Positions 43,277 to 52,276 of a DNA stretch of 64,000 nt are shown piece by piece. How positions within the stretch are numbered: position 1 is the stretch's first letter; each line of letters begins with the position of its first letter. Source of the stretch: CAZTVF01 sp964616985 (GTDB lineage Bacteria > Planctomycetota > Phycisphaerae > SM23-33); NCBI GenBank assembly GCA_964616985.1, contig CAZTVF010000003.1, forward strand, positions 26,881 through 90,880. Reading direction: 5' to 3'. The notes beneath the pieces are model-generated. The model was not told where the DNA came from. It did not search any database and was given only the letters and a program-made list of their open reading frames with translations. The translations under genes and the position numbers were made by a program.

Positions 43277-44935
43277 ATGTCGCTGGCTGTAACCAAAACT
43301 TCACAGACGCATGAGCTGATTGCTCGCCTCCTGTCGCAGATCCAGGGGCGCCTGCAGTCGCTGGGGATCAACCTCGGCGCCTGGGACGCCCAGGGCCAGC
43401 GCGTGGGTGAGCATGCGCGCAACTGCAGCCTGTGCAGCGCCGTCCTGCAGGCGGGCGTGGACTGTGCGGCCACGCTGGAGGGCCTGGTGCAGCAGGTGAT
43501 CGCCAAGGGCGCCGCCATCCAGCGGCCCACCCAGTGCGGCGGCAGCGAGATCGCGGTCCCTGTCTTCCAGCGCCGCCGGCTGTTCTGCGTCATCGTCGCG
43601 GGGTATCCCACGATCGAGGCGCTGGCCGCCCACAAGATCGAGGCGTTCTGCCAGGACAACAAGATCGATCCTTCGGTCATCGCCGCCTCGCAGGGGCAGA
43701 TCCGCCACAGCGAGAACCAGGCCGCCGACTGGGCCATGATCCTTCAGTGGATGCTCGAGCGCGAACTGGCGGCAGAGAATGCCCGCGGCGAAATCGAGAA
43801 CCTCTCCACGAACCTCGCCACGACCTACGAGGAACTGAGCCTCCTGTACCGCATCAGCGGCGCGATGAAGGTGACGCAGCAGCCGCGCGACTTCTTCATG
43901 AGCATCTGCCAGGACCTGCTGGAGGTGGTGCACATTCCCGCCGCCGCGGCCGTGGTGTACGCGCACCCGCCGGTGGACGAGGACGACCTGGTGGTGATCG
44001 CGGGCGAGAGCGACCTCAACGCCGAGCAGATCAAGCTTCTGGCCTCGGTTCATCTGGTGACCCGGTTCACCAGCAATCGCCCCATGCTGGACAACGCCCT
44101 CTCGACGCAGGAGGGCAGCGGCCTGGGCACGTCGGTCAAGCGGGTCATCGCCGCGCCGATGGTGGCGGACAAGAAGCTGATGGGCATGATCATCGGTTTC
44201 AACAAGGCCACGGGCGACTTCGACAGCACGGATTTGAAGCTGATCGGCTCGATCGCCAACCAGGCGGCCATCTTCCAGTCCAACAGCATGCTGTACGCCG
44301 AGCTGCAGGACCTGTTGATGGGCGTGCTGCACGCGCTGACGTCCAGCATCGACGCCAAGGACCCTTACACGTCGGGCCATTCCGAGCGGGTCGCGCTGCT
44401 GTCGAAGCGCATCTCGGAGGAACTGGGCTTCCCGCCCGAGCGCGTCCACCAGGTGTACCTGACGGGCCTGCTGCACGACGTGGGCAAGATCGGCGTGCCC
44501 GAGAGCGTGCTGTGCAAGCCCGGGCGACTGACCGACGAGGAGTACGACCGGATCAAGCTGCACCCCAGCATCGGGGCCAAGATCCTCGGCGGGATCCGCC
44601 ACCTGGACAAGGTGATCAGCGGCATCCTCACGCATCACGAGCGTCCCGACGGCAAGGGGTACCCCCAGGGTCTCCGCGGCGAGGAGGTGCCGCTGGACGG
44701 CCTGATCGTCGGGCTGGCCGACGTCTTCGACGCCATGACCTCCGACCGCACGTACCGCAAGGCCCTGCCGCTGCCGGTGGCGGTGGAGGAGATCCGCCGT
44801 TTCAGCGGCACGCAGTTCGACGCCAGGCTGGTGGGCATCTTCCTCGCCCTGGACCTCGAGCGCGTTCTGGAGGACATCCGCCAGCCGGCCAGGATCGTCT
44901 TCCCGGCCGACATCGCACAGGAGTTGACACGATGA
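43277..44935 (+). CDS. PocR-GAF-HD-GYP protein, predicted c-di-GMP phosphodiesterase
   Basis: The product has 552 aa. Residues about 1-130 are a PocR-like sensory domain with C50, C53, C63 and C87 (CxxC...C...C), which may bind a metal or a small ligand. A coiled linker is at about 155-195. The GAF domain (about 200-345) ends in MLYAELQDL. The HD-GYP domain (about 350-530) has H400-D401 in LLHDVGKIGVP, the second site HHERPDGKGYP at 453-463 and ADVFDAMTSDRTYR. All metal ligands expected for activity appear present, so hydrolysis of cyclic di-GMP is likely. It overlaps the STAS gene by 4 bases. Confidence 0.92.
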   Translation: MSLAVTKTSQTHELIARLLSQIQGRLQSLGINLGAWDAQGQRVGEHARNCSLCSAVLQAGVDCAATLEGLVQQVIAKGAAIQRPTQCGGSEIAVPVFQRRRLFCVIVAGYPTIEALAAHKIEAFCQDNKIDPSVIAASQGQIRHSENQAADWAMILQWMLERELAAENARGEIENLSTNLATTYEELSLLYRISGAMKVTQQPRDFFMSICQDLLEVVHIPAAAAVVYAHPPVDEDDLVVIAGESDLNAEQIKLLASVHLVTRFTSNRPMLDNALSTQEGSGLGTSVKRVIAAPMVADKKLMGMIIGFNKATGDFDSTDLKLIGSIANQAAIFQSNSMLYAELQDLLMGVLHALTSSIDAKDPYTSGHSERVALLSKRISEELGFPPERVHQVYLTGLLHDVGKIGVPESVLCKPGRLTDEEYDRIKLHPSIGAKILGGIRHLDKVISGILTHHERPDGKGYPQGLRGEEVPLDGLIVGLADVFDAMTSDRTYRKALPLPVAVEEIRRFSGTQFDARLVGIFLALDLERVLEDIRQPARIVFPADIAQELTR

Positions 44936-45273
44936 ACATCACCGCCGAAAGCTACGGGCACGCGGTCATCTTGAACCTCAAGGGCGACCTGACGGAGGAC
45001 TCGCTGGGCGCGATCCAGCAGGCGGTGGACCACCAGCTGGCGTCGAAGGAAGTGATCGACCTGGTGCTCAACCTCGAGAACGTGCCGTTCATGGACAGCG
45101 CCTGCCTGGAGTACCTGATGTCGCTGCAGGACCGCCTGGCCGAGCGGCTGGGGCAGGTGCGCCTGGTGAAATGCGATGACAACGTCCGCAAGATCCTCGA
45201 GATCACGCGGCTGGATTCGACGTTCGAAATCTTCAACGATCCAACCGAGGCGGTCAAGGCGGTGGAGGCGTAA
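44932..45273 (+). CDS. STAS-domain anti-sigma factor antagonist
   Basis: The product has 113 aa, a single STAS domain. S56 in FMDSACLEYLM is the usual phosphorylation site. Beta1-alpha1 starts MNITAESYGHAVILNLKGDL. The ATG overlaps the HD-GYP stop (ATGA), so translation is coupled. Family members act by partner switching with a serine kinase/anti-sigma protein, none of which is in the window. Here it may scaffold the signalling block (inference). Confidence 0.92.
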   Translation: MNITAESYGHAVILNLKGDLTEDSLGAIQQAVDHQLASKEVIDLVLNLENVPFMDSACLEYLMSLQDRLAERLGQVRLVKCDDNVRKILEITRLDSTFEIFNDPTEAVKAVEA

Positions 45274-45279
45274 CTTGCA

Positions 45280-46677
45280 ATGATTTCCAGTGACACAAGC
45301 AAGAAACTCCAGTTGGGCCAACTGCTGATCAAGCAGGGGGCCATCTCCGAGGAGCAGCTGCGCCAGGCGCTGGATTTCCAGCGCCAGAAGGGCAGCACGA
45401 TGCTGCTGGGCGAGGTGCTCCAGAAGCTCGAGATCTGCACCGAAGAGCAGATCATGATCTGCCTGTCGGCGGGCTACGGCGTGCCGTTCGCGCACATCTC
45501 GCCGCGCATCGCCGACCCCAAGGTGATCGACCTGCTGCCTCGCGAGTTCCTCGAAAAGCACACGGTGCTGCCGCTGTTCAAGGTGCGCAACCGCCTCACG
45601 CTGGCCATCAGCGAGCCGGCCAATGTCTTCCTCATCGAGGAAGTGGGGCGCCTGACGAACTGCGAAGTGCTGGTGGTGTGCGGCCTGAGCAAAGAGATCA
45701 AGGCCACGCTGGACAACCACCTGCCGTCGGCCAACATCTTCGTGATCGACGACATCTTCGACGACAAGGACGCCGGCGAGCTGTCCCTGGTTGAAGAGAA
45801 GATGGAGGACATCACCGACCTGGAGGCCGCGGCCGACGGGTCGCCCGTGATCAAGCTAGTGAACTACCTGCTCTTCCACGCCGTGCGCGAAGGGGCATCG
45901 GACATTCACGTCGAACCCGGCGAGAACACGCTGCGCGTCCGCTACCGAGTGGACGGCTCGATGTACGAGAAGCTGCGCCCGCCGTTCAAGATGCTGCCCG
46001 CCGTCGTCAGCCGCATCAAGATCATGGCCGGGCTGGACATCTCCGAGCGCCGCCTGCCGCAGGACGGCGGCATCCACGTGCTGATGGACGGGCGCCCGAT
46101 CGACCTTCGCGTCAGCACGCTGGCGGGCAGCCACGGCGAGAAGGTGGTCATCCGCATCATCGACAATCGCAACATCCTGGTGAACCTCGAGAAGCTGGGC
46201 TTCTCGTACGAGATGCTCAAGTCGTGGCGCGAGGCGATCGACTCGCCCAACGGCATCGTGCTGGTGACGGGCCCCACGGGCAGCGGCAAGAGCACGACGC
46301 TGTACAGCGTTCTCAAGGAGCTCAACAGCGACGATGTGAACATCTGCACCGTCGAGGACCCGGTGGAATTCAACCTGCCGGGCATCAACCAGTTCCAGGT
46401 GAACGACAAGATCGGTTTCACCTTCGCCTCGGCCCTGCGGTCGCTGCTGCGCCAGGACCCCGACATCGTGATGGTGGGCGAAATCCGCGACCAGGAGACG
46501 GGCAAGATCGCCGTGCAGGCGGCCCTGACCGGCCACCTCGTGCTCAGTACGCTGCACACCAACGACGCCCCCGGCGCGCTCACCCGGCTCACGGAGATGG
46601 GCATCGAGCCCTTCCTCACCTCATCCGCCGTGGACGCCGTGCTGGCCCAGCGTCTCGCCCGCCGTCTGTGCTCGCAG
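45280..46677 (+). CDS. PilB/GspE-type assembly ATPase, 3' end lost in a scaffold gap
   Basis: 466 residues are visible. The N-terminal MshEN-like domain (about 10-145: LGQLLIKQGAISEEQLRQALD, LPREFLEKHTVLPLFKV) binds cyclic di-GMP in some homologues. The GspE core has SDIHVEPG, Walker A GPTGSGKST at 331-339, the Asp box, Walker B DIVMVGEIRD and the His box LSTLHTNDAPGA. The protein breaks off after ARRLCSQ at the gap, before the second Cys of the usual CxxC and about 80-100 residues short. GGAGG precedes the ATG. It powers pilus extension or pseudopilus assembly. Confidence 0.88.
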
Positions 46678-46687
46678 NNNNNNNNNN
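46678..46687. other. Assembly gap (10 N) joining two GspE-family genes
   Basis: The left side ends about 40 residues after a LHTNDAPGA motif and the right side begins at TNDAPGA again, so the same conserved region occurs twice. The join is therefore between two different paralogues. The true distance is probably over a kilobase, not ten bases. Confidence 0.85.
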
Positions 46688-47124
46688 ACACCAACGACGC
46701 CCCCGGCGCCGTGACGCGACTGGTGAACGTCGGCGTGGAGCCTTACCTGGTGGCCGCATCGCTCAACGGCGTGCTGGCCCAGCGACTCGTCCGCAAGATC
46801 TGCACCGCCTGCAAGGAAGCCTACGAGCCGCCGCCGAATATCCGCCGGGCGGCCGAGCGGCTGGCGGGCGAGACCGAGACGTTCTATCACGGCGTGGGCT
46901 GCCCCAAGTGCCGCAACAGCGGCTTCAGCGGGCGAATGGGCATCTACGAACTGCTCATCCCCGACGATGCGATGCGCGACAAGATCACCGCGTCGCCCAA
47001 CATCAATGAACTGCGGGCCATGGCCCTTGCCACGGGCATGATCTCGCTGCGGCAGGATGGGATGACCAAGGTGAAGGCGGGCATCACGACCGTCGAGGAA
47101 ATCCTTCGCGTGACGGCGGCATAG
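46688..47124 (+). CDS. Second PilB/GspE-type ATPase, C-terminal fragment after the gap
   Basis: 145 residues are visible, beginning inside the His box region (TNDAPGAVTRLVNVGVEPYL) and running through the zinc tetracysteine (CTAC near 35 and CPKC near 67 of the fragment), GRMGIYELL and the typical C-terminus TTVEEILRVTAA. It resembles but is not identical to the product before the gap over the overlapping 40 residues. The start and the Walker motifs are not in the assembly. The frame happens to match across the N run. Confidence 0.85.
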
Positions 47125-47144
47125 CCGCCCAAGAGGAAGCAACG

Positions 47145-48206
47145 ATGGGTTGGACCATAGACCAAATGTTCGAGCTTGTGATGGAGCGTCGTGTCTCCGA
47201 TATCGTGCTGGCCCCGGGCATGCCGCCGGTGGTATGGATCTCGGGACGGATGTTCCCGCTGGACCTTCCCCCGCTGACCCCCGGCGAGGTGGCCGACGCC
47301 TTCATGCCCACGCTGAGCGCGGCGCATCGCGCCAAGTTCGACTCCATCGGCGATGTGGACTACTCGCTGGGGCGCGAAAACGTGGGCCGCCTCCGCGTCA
47401 ACCTTCACCGCCAGCGGGGCACGGTGGCGGCCGCCGTCCGCTTCATCCCCCACGAGATCCCCGCCTTCGACAACCTGCAGCTGCCCCCGCGCGTGCGCGA
47501 CCTGGCGAACCTGCCCCGAGGCCTGGTGCTGGTCACCGGCGGCGCCGGCAGCGGCAAGAGCACCACCCTGGCGGCCATGATCGACTACATCAACAAGACC
47601 CACGCCTACCACGTGATCACGATGGAAGACCCGGTGGAGTTCACCTTCCGCCACGGCCGCTCGGTGATCGAGCAGCGCGAGGTGGGGCTGGATTCTCCCT
47701 CGTTCGTCTCGGCCCTGCGGCACGTGGTGCGCCAGCGTCCCGACGTGATCCTGGTGGGCGAGATGCGGGACCTGGAGACGATTTCGGCGGCCCTGACGGC
47801 GGCCGAGACCGGCCATCTCGTCATGGCCAGCCTGCACACCGTCAGCGCGGTGGAGACGGTCAGCCGCATCATCGACGTGTTCCCGGCCACCCAGCAGTCG
47901 CAGGTGCGCGTTCAGTTGGCCGACACGCTGCAGGCCGTGGTCTGCCAATCGCTCTTCCCGGATCAGGCGACCGAGGGGCTCGTGCCGGCGGTGGAGATCC
48001 TCATCGCCAACCCCGGCATCCGCCGCGCGATCCGCGAAAGCGAGACGCACCTGATCGCGGGCATGATCGAGATGGGCCGCGCCGCGGGCATGCGGACGAT
48101 GGACGAGTCGATCCTGGAACTGGTTTCGCGCGGCCGCATCACCCGCCAGATGGCGTTGACGCGGGCGCAGAACCCCGAACGATTGGCCAAGCAACTGGCG
48201 GCATAG
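47145..48206 (+). CDS. pilT: PilT-type retraction ATPase
   Basis: The product has 353 aa. AGAGGAAG lies upstream of the ATG. Short PilT-like N-terminal PAS-like domain (about 1-95), then Walker A GGAGSGKS (K138), the Asp box EDPVEFTF, Walker B DVILVGEMRD and the His box LVMASLHTVSAVETVSRIID. The C-terminal segment with ILIANPGIRRAIRESETHLI is the PilT/PilU family ending. It drives pilus retraction and hence motility. It has no zinc cysteines, unlike the GspE genes before it. Confidence 0.92.
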   Translation: MGWTIDQMFELVMERRVSDIVLAPGMPPVVWISGRMFPLDLPPLTPGEVADAFMPTLSAAHRAKFDSIGDVDYSLGRENVGRLRVNLHRQRGTVAAAVRFIPHEIPAFDNLQLPPRVRDLANLPRGLVLVTGGAGSGKSTTLAAMIDYINKTHAYHVITMEDPVEFTFRHGRSVIEQREVGLDSPSFVSALRHVVRQRPDVILVGEMRDLETISAALTAAETGHLVMASLHTVSAVETVSRIIDVFPATQQSQVRVQLADTLQAVVCQSLFPDQATEGLVPAVEILIANPGIRRAIRESETHLIAGMIEMGRAAGMRTMDESILELVSRGRITRQMALTRAQNPERLAKQLAA

Positions 48207-48266
48207 CGTTGGCGGTGTGGCGCCCCTCGGGCGCCCCCACAGTGGACGGCCGCAAGAAGGATAAAC

Positions 48267-49448
48267 ATGGCGAGCACGGTGCAACAAAAAGACGAACTGC
48301 GCTTCACCCCCAACGCGCGCGCCAGCGACGCGTCCGGCCGCGGCGAAGGCAGGGCCAACCTCAACGCCCGCCCTGCGATCGCGGCACCGGTTCCCCAGGG
48401 GCCGCCCCGCAAGATCAGCCGCGACGACATCATCTTCTTCACCACCCAGCTGGCCGTGATGACCGACACCGGCGTGCCGCTGGCCGAGGCCCTGGATAGC
48501 ATTGCCCAGCAGAGCAATCACACCGGCATGCAGGCGTTGGTGAAGGACCTCTCGGAGCAGGTGAACGCCGGCGTGACGTTCTCGGCCGCCCTGGAACGAC
48601 ATCCCAGGCTGTTCGACCAGCTCTTCATCGCCCTGATGAAGGCCTCGGAGGCCTCGGGCACGATGGGCTCGATGCTGCAGCGTGCCAGCGAGTACATGGA
48701 ACAGGAACGCGAGACCCGCAAACGCGTCAAGGGCGCGATGGTCTACCCGCTGTGCATGCTGAGTTTCTGCGTGCTGGTGGTGACGGCGCTGCTGATCTTC
48801 GTGCTGCCGCGGTTCGAGAAGATCTACGCCGGCAAGGGCGCCGCACTGCCCACGCCCACGCGAATGCTGATGGCCATGAGCTCGACGCTGGTGGGGTACT
48901 GGTACCTGTTCGTGCTGGGGCTGGCCGGGGCGATCGTCGGCGGATACTACTACTTCCGGACGCCGGCGGGACGACTGGTGCTCGACAAGATCAAGCTGTA
49001 CGTGCCCGTCCTGGGCCCGATGTACCGCAAGGCCTACCTGGCCCGCTCACTGCGGACCATGGCCACGATGGTCTCTACCGGCGTGAGCATGCTCGACGGC
49101 CTGGCCATCACGGCCGAGGCCGCGGGCAACCACTACTACGCCACGATCTGGAGCAGCCTGTCCAAGGGCGTGCAGGAAGGCTCGATGCTGTCGGATCAGA
49201 TGATGAACCACCCGCTGATCCCGCGGACGGTGGCCCAGATGGTCGCCGCCGGCGAGCGAACCGGCAAGCTGGGCATGGTGATGAACCGGGTGGCCGTGTT
49301 CTGCGAAGAGGATCTCAAGGTGGCCATCAAGACCGTGACGCAGATGATCGAACCGCTCATGATCATCATCATGGGCCTGATCGTTGGCGGCATCGCGATG
49401 GCCCTGCTGCTGCCGGTGTTCACGATCTCCAAGGTGATGGCCCAGTAG
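48267..49448 (+). CDS. pilC: PilC/GspF inner-membrane platform protein
   Basis: The product has 393 aa. Two repeated GspF domains (about 50-175 and 250-375) each begin with FTTQLAVMTDTGVPLAEAL-like or RSLRTMATMVSTGVSMLDGL motifs. Three membrane helices are expected (about 165-185, 215-235, 365-388). The Ala-rich first 45 residues are cytoplasmic. AAGGA precedes the ATG. It forms the platform turned by the ATPases and is the last gene of the pilus locus, followed by a terminator. Confidence 0.93.
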   Translation: MASTVQQKDELRFTPNARASDASGRGEGRANLNARPAIAAPVPQGPPRKISRDDIIFFTTQLAVMTDTGVPLAEALDSIAQQSNHTGMQALVKDLSEQVNAGVTFSAALERHPRLFDQLFIALMKASEASGTMGSMLQRASEYMEQERETRKRVKGAMVYPLCMLSFCVLVVTALLIFVLPRFEKIYAGKGAALPTPTRMLMAMSSTLVGYWYLFVLGLAGAIVGGYYYFRTPAGRLVLDKIKLYVPVLGPMYRKAYLARSLRTMATMVSTGVSMLDGLAITAEAAGNHYYATIWSSLSKGVQEGSMLSDQMMNHPLIPRTVAQMVAAGERTGKLGMVMNRVAVFCEEDLKVAIKTVTQMIEPLMIIIMGLIVGGIAMALLLPVFTISKVMAQ

Positions 49449-49469
49449 AATCAACCTCCCGTCTTTACT

Positions 49470-49519
49470 AGGGGCAGGGGTAGGTCGGCTTGTTCGGCGG
49501 CCTGCCCCTGCTTTGTTTT
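49470..49519 (+). terminator. Intrinsic terminator ending the pilus locus
   Basis: Stem AGGGGCAGG (49470-49478) with CCTGCCCCT (49501-49509), followed by GCTTTGTTTT. It starts 21 bases after the pilC stop. Confidence 0.75.
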
Positions 49520-49560
49520 CCCGTCTTGGACGCTGCCCGGGTCTTGGCAAGGAGGAGAAG

Positions 49561-49606
49561 AAAGAGAGCGGGATTCTAGGATGATTCAGAGGATTGAAAG
49601 GATTGA
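49561..49606 (+). repeat. Dispersed AGCGGGATT/AGGATT element, copy 2
   Basis: GAGAGCGGGATTCTAGGATGA then TTCAGAGGATTGAAAGGATT; its inverted relative is at 8233-8271. Confidence 0.65.
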
Positions 49607-49631
49607 TTCAAAGGAGCCTACCCCCCGGGGC

Positions 49632-49875
49632 GCACGTCGCAACCGCGGAGCGGTTGAAATAGCGTAGCCTCGGGTTGCGAGCGCAGCGAGCTACCCGTGG
49701 TCACGGCCCGCGTGCCGCACGTCGCAACCGCGGAGCGGTTGGTTAACATCGAGCCGTTGTCACCTCAAACGATTAACCAACCGCTCCGCGGTTGAACGTC
49801 ATGGCCCTTTGTGTCCACGGGTAGGCCGCTGCGCGACCAACCCGAGGCTAGAGCTATTGAGCCGCTCCGCGGCAG
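49632..49875. repeat. Four copies of a CAACCGCGGAGCGGTTG palindrome
   Basis: Two identical 25-base direct copies begin GCACGTCGCAACCGCGGAGC (49632-49656 and 49717-49741). A related inverted copy CAACCGCTCCGCGGTTG is at 49779-49795 and a degenerate GAGCCGCTCCGCGGCAG at 49859-49875. Between them CCTCGGGTTGCGAGCGCAGC and CTACCCGTGG also have partial inverted partners (49807-49850). Confidence 0.85.
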
Positions 49876-49950
49876 GGATGGCCCCTCGAACTTGGCCCAA
49901 ATGCTCGGCATGTTTCGCCGCTTAATCTCGCTCTCACCATCCAACCGCCC

Positions 49951-49982
49951 AACCCGCCTGCCGGCAGGCAGGTCCCACTCTC
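49951..49982 (-). repeat. CCTGCCGGCAGG palindromic element, copy 3 (inverted)
   Basis: AACCCGCCTGCCGGCAGGCA followed by GGTCCCACTCTC, the reverse complement of the 8153-8184 unit with two base changes. Confidence 0.75.
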
Positions 49983-50107
49983 TTTCCGTTTCTTCTTCTT
50001 CTTCTTCTTCTTCTACTACTTCCATGCAATCCCCTAATCCCGCTAATCCCGCTCTCTTTCCATTCGCCCCCGGCGACTTGCACTCGGAAATCGGATAAAA
50101 TGCTGCC

Positions 50108-51061
50108 ATGGCGAAAAAAGACTACTATGACGTCCTGGGCGTGAAGCGCGATGCGAGCGAGGCGCAGATCAAGTCGGCGTATCGCAAGCTGGCGCGGAAG
50201 TTTCACCCTGACGTCAACAAGGCGGCGGACTCTGCCGACAAGTTCAAGGAAGCGACCGAAGCCTACGACGTCCTGTCCGATGCGCAGAAGCGGAAGATGT
50301 ACGACCAGTTCGGCCACGCCGGCCCCGGGCAGAGCTTCGGCGGCGGGCGGCAACCATACGCAGGCGGCGGGGCGGGCGTGAACTTCGAGGACATCTTCGG
50401 CGGCATGCGCGGCGGCGGGGGCGGCTTTGGCGGCATGAGCCTCGAGGAGATCATGGAAGCCCTGGGCGGGGGACGCGGGCGAGGCCGCAGCGGCGGCGCG
50501 CGGCGGGCTGCCCAGCGCGGCGGCGACGCCGAGTACGAGATGACGCTGGATTTCCTGCAGGCCATCCGCGGGGCCAGCACGACGCTTCGCCTCCAGCACG
50601 GCGACGGCAGGACCGAGACCATCACCGTCAAGATTCCGCCCGGCGTGCACGAGGGCTCGCGAATCCGCCTCAGCGGCAAGGGCGAGGAAGGCCCCGGCGG
50701 CGCCGGCGACCTGTATATCATCACTCACGTGTCCGACCACCCGTACTTCCGCCGCGAGGGCGACGACATCTACGTCGAAGTCCCCATCAGCATCACCGAG
50801 GCCGCCCTGGGAGCGGCCGTCGACGTGCCGACACTGGAGGGCGTGACGAAGGTGAAGATTCCGCCGGGCACCGGCAGCGGCATGAAACTGCGCCTCCGCG
50901 GCAAGGGCGTCCAGCCCGCCGGGGGGGCGGGCGCGGCCGACCTGTACGTCGTCCTCAAGATCGTCGCCCCCAAGGCCATCTCTCCGCGCGGGGCGGAACT
51001 GCTCCGCGAGTTCGACCAGGTCGAGAAGTTCGATCCGCGCGCGGGTGTGCCATGGAAGTAG
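50108..51061 (+). CDS. DnaJ/CbpA-type co-chaperone without zinc finger
   Basis: The product has 317 aa. J-domain (about 4-68) with H33-P34-D35, then a long Gly/Arg-rich region (about 75-145), then the C-terminal substrate-binding domains I and II (about 155-310; VKIPPGVHEGSRIRLSGKGEEG and VKIPPGTGSGMKLRLRGKG). The four CxxCxGxG motifs of DnaJ are absent, so it is a type II Hsp40. It stimulates DnaK ATPase. It overlaps the next small gene by 10 bases. Confidence 0.93.
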   Translation: MAKKDYYDVLGVKRDASEAQIKSAYRKLARKFHPDVNKAADSADKFKEATEAYDVLSDAQKRKMYDQFGHAGPGQSFGGGRQPYAGGGAGVNFEDIFGGMRGGGGGFGGMSLEEIMEALGGGRGRGRSGGARRAAQRGGDAEYEMTLDFLQAIRGASTTLRLQHGDGRTETITVKIPPGVHEGSRIRLSGKGEEGPGGAGDLYIITHVSDHPYFRREGDDIYVEVPISITEAALGAAVDVPTLEGVTKVKIPPGTGSGMKLRLRGKGVQPAGGAGAADLYVVLKIVAPKAISPRGAELLREFDQVEKFDPRAGVPWK

Positions 51062-51441
51062 ACAATGCCCCGCGCCGCAGCCCGCTGACAAAGTTCGTCA
51101 TCCAGATGATCGTGCTGGGTGCGATGGCGGCCGTGCTGGGCGGGCTGATCCGCATCATGCTGTCGGACGCCGCCGTCGCCGACGCCATCACCCGCAAAGG
51201 GCTGGTGCGGCTGGCGTGGATCTGCACGGCCTTCCTGGGCCTGACACTGCTGGTGATGGTGTGGGTGTTCATCCGGTACCTCATCTCCCGCCGCCCGCCC
51301 GTCACCGAGCGCACCCGCACCGAGCACGTCGACGCTTGGGCCATCGCCGGCCAGCGTTTCGAACTGCCCAAGGAGGATGCTGAAGGCGGCGACGATGAAG
51401 GCGCCGACGATCACGGCGACGATTGGAAGAAGGGGAAGTGA
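51052..51441 (+). CDS. Small two-helix membrane protein, unknown
   Basis: The product has 129 aa. Two membrane helices (about 14-38 and 51-77, LAWICTAFLGLTLLVMVWVFI), then a cytoplasmic tail that becomes very acidic (DAEGGDDEGADDHGDDW) before a Lys end. No family is recognised. Its start lies inside the dnaJ end, suggesting co-translation. Confidence 0.75.
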   Translation: MEVDNAPRRSPLTKFVIQMIVLGAMAAVLGGLIRIMLSDAAVADAITRKGLVRLAWICTAFLGLTLLVMVWVFIRYLISRRPPVTERTRTEHVDAWAIAGQRFELPKEDAEGGDDEGADDHGDDWKKGK

Positions 51442-51448
51442 GCCGCGG

Positions 51449-52240
51449 CTACCGCGCGGGCTTGGGCGCGGCGACGCGGAAGAGGCGCACGCGGTCGGGG
51501 GTGAGTTCCGTGTTGACGGCCCCGGCATCGATGAGCGTGCGGTCGGCCGCCAACTGGGCGGCGTCGGCATAGAGGGGGATCAGCGGCGCCTCGTGGTACG
51601 ACCAGTGGCCGGTGCGGCGGGTGGCAAGCACGAGCATTTCCTGGCCGTTGGCGTCGGCAACCAGCCTTTCCTGCACAAGCGGCTGGCTTTCCAGGTATAG
51701 GAGTGCGGCGCCCGCGGCGGCCAGGGCAACGGCGAGGGCTGCGGCGATGCGGACGGCCGGGCGGCGGACGAGCGTCGTCGCCGCCAGCACCACGCACAGC
51801 AGCACCGCGGCGAGGAAGAGCTCTCGAACGCCGGCCGGCGGCCAGGCGAGGGCCGCGCCTTCGAAATCGGCGTAGAGACCGGCGTTGACGGTGTCCTGGG
51901 GGCGGACGCGTTGCGGGGGGATAGCGACCGGCAGCCGCACGCTGCCGCCGGCGAAGACGACGTCATACGCCTGCTGCGGCGACAATGCCGGCAGCGCCAT
52001 CACGCCCTCGAACGACTCTCCGGCCGGGACGAATGCGGGCACGACGAACGCCGGCCCGCCCTCGGCCATGCGAAACATGATCGACGAGATCGACCCGCGC
52101 GCCGCATCATTGCGGATCGTGTAATGGATGTAGTGGTAGGGGGACGCGTTCGCGTCGTCGACCAGGTCGAGCTTGACCTCGACCCCCATCGACTCCGCAC
52201 CGGTCATCGCTAGGACGATCAGGATTACCAGACGTCTCAT
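51449..52240 (-). CDS. Membrane-anchored protein with periplasmic beta domain, unknown
   Basis: The product has 263 aa. The N-terminal hydrophobic segment (about 3-18) may be a signal peptide. A beta-rich part (about 20-130) is followed by two membrane helices (about 140-160 and 166-186) and a C-terminal domain of about 75 residues (PLVQERLVADANGQEMLVLATRRTGHW). No family is recognised. It is convergent with the 51052 gene (7 bases apart) and 36 bases downstream of the glycogen debranching gene, with which it may be co-transcribed. Confidence 0.7.
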   Translation of the reverse strand: MRRLVILIVLAMTGAESMGVEVKLDLVDDANASPYHYIHYTIRNDAARGSISSIMFRMAEGGPAFVVPAFVPAGESFEGVMALPALSPQQAYDVVFAGGSVRLPVAIPPQRVRPQDTVNAGLYADFEGAALAWPPAGVRELFLAAVLLCVVLAATTLVRRPAVRIAAALAVALAAAGAALLYLESQPLVQERLVADANGQEMLVLATRRTGHWSYHEAPLIPLYADAAQLAADRTLIDAGAVNTELTPDRVRLFRVAAPKPAR

Positions 52241-52276
52241 TCGTCACCGGGTCAATATGCTAACCGAGGACAGGGA

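Larger units (their letters stand above)
49449..50107. other. 659-base repeat-rich gap after the pilus operon
   Basis: No gene. It contains the terminator at 49470-49519, an AGCGGGATT repeat (49561-49606), four copies of a CCGCGGAGCGG palindrome (49632-49875), a CCTGCCGGCAGG element (49951-49982) and a TTC/TTCT simple tract (about 49990-50017), ending just before dnaJ. Confidence 0.8.
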
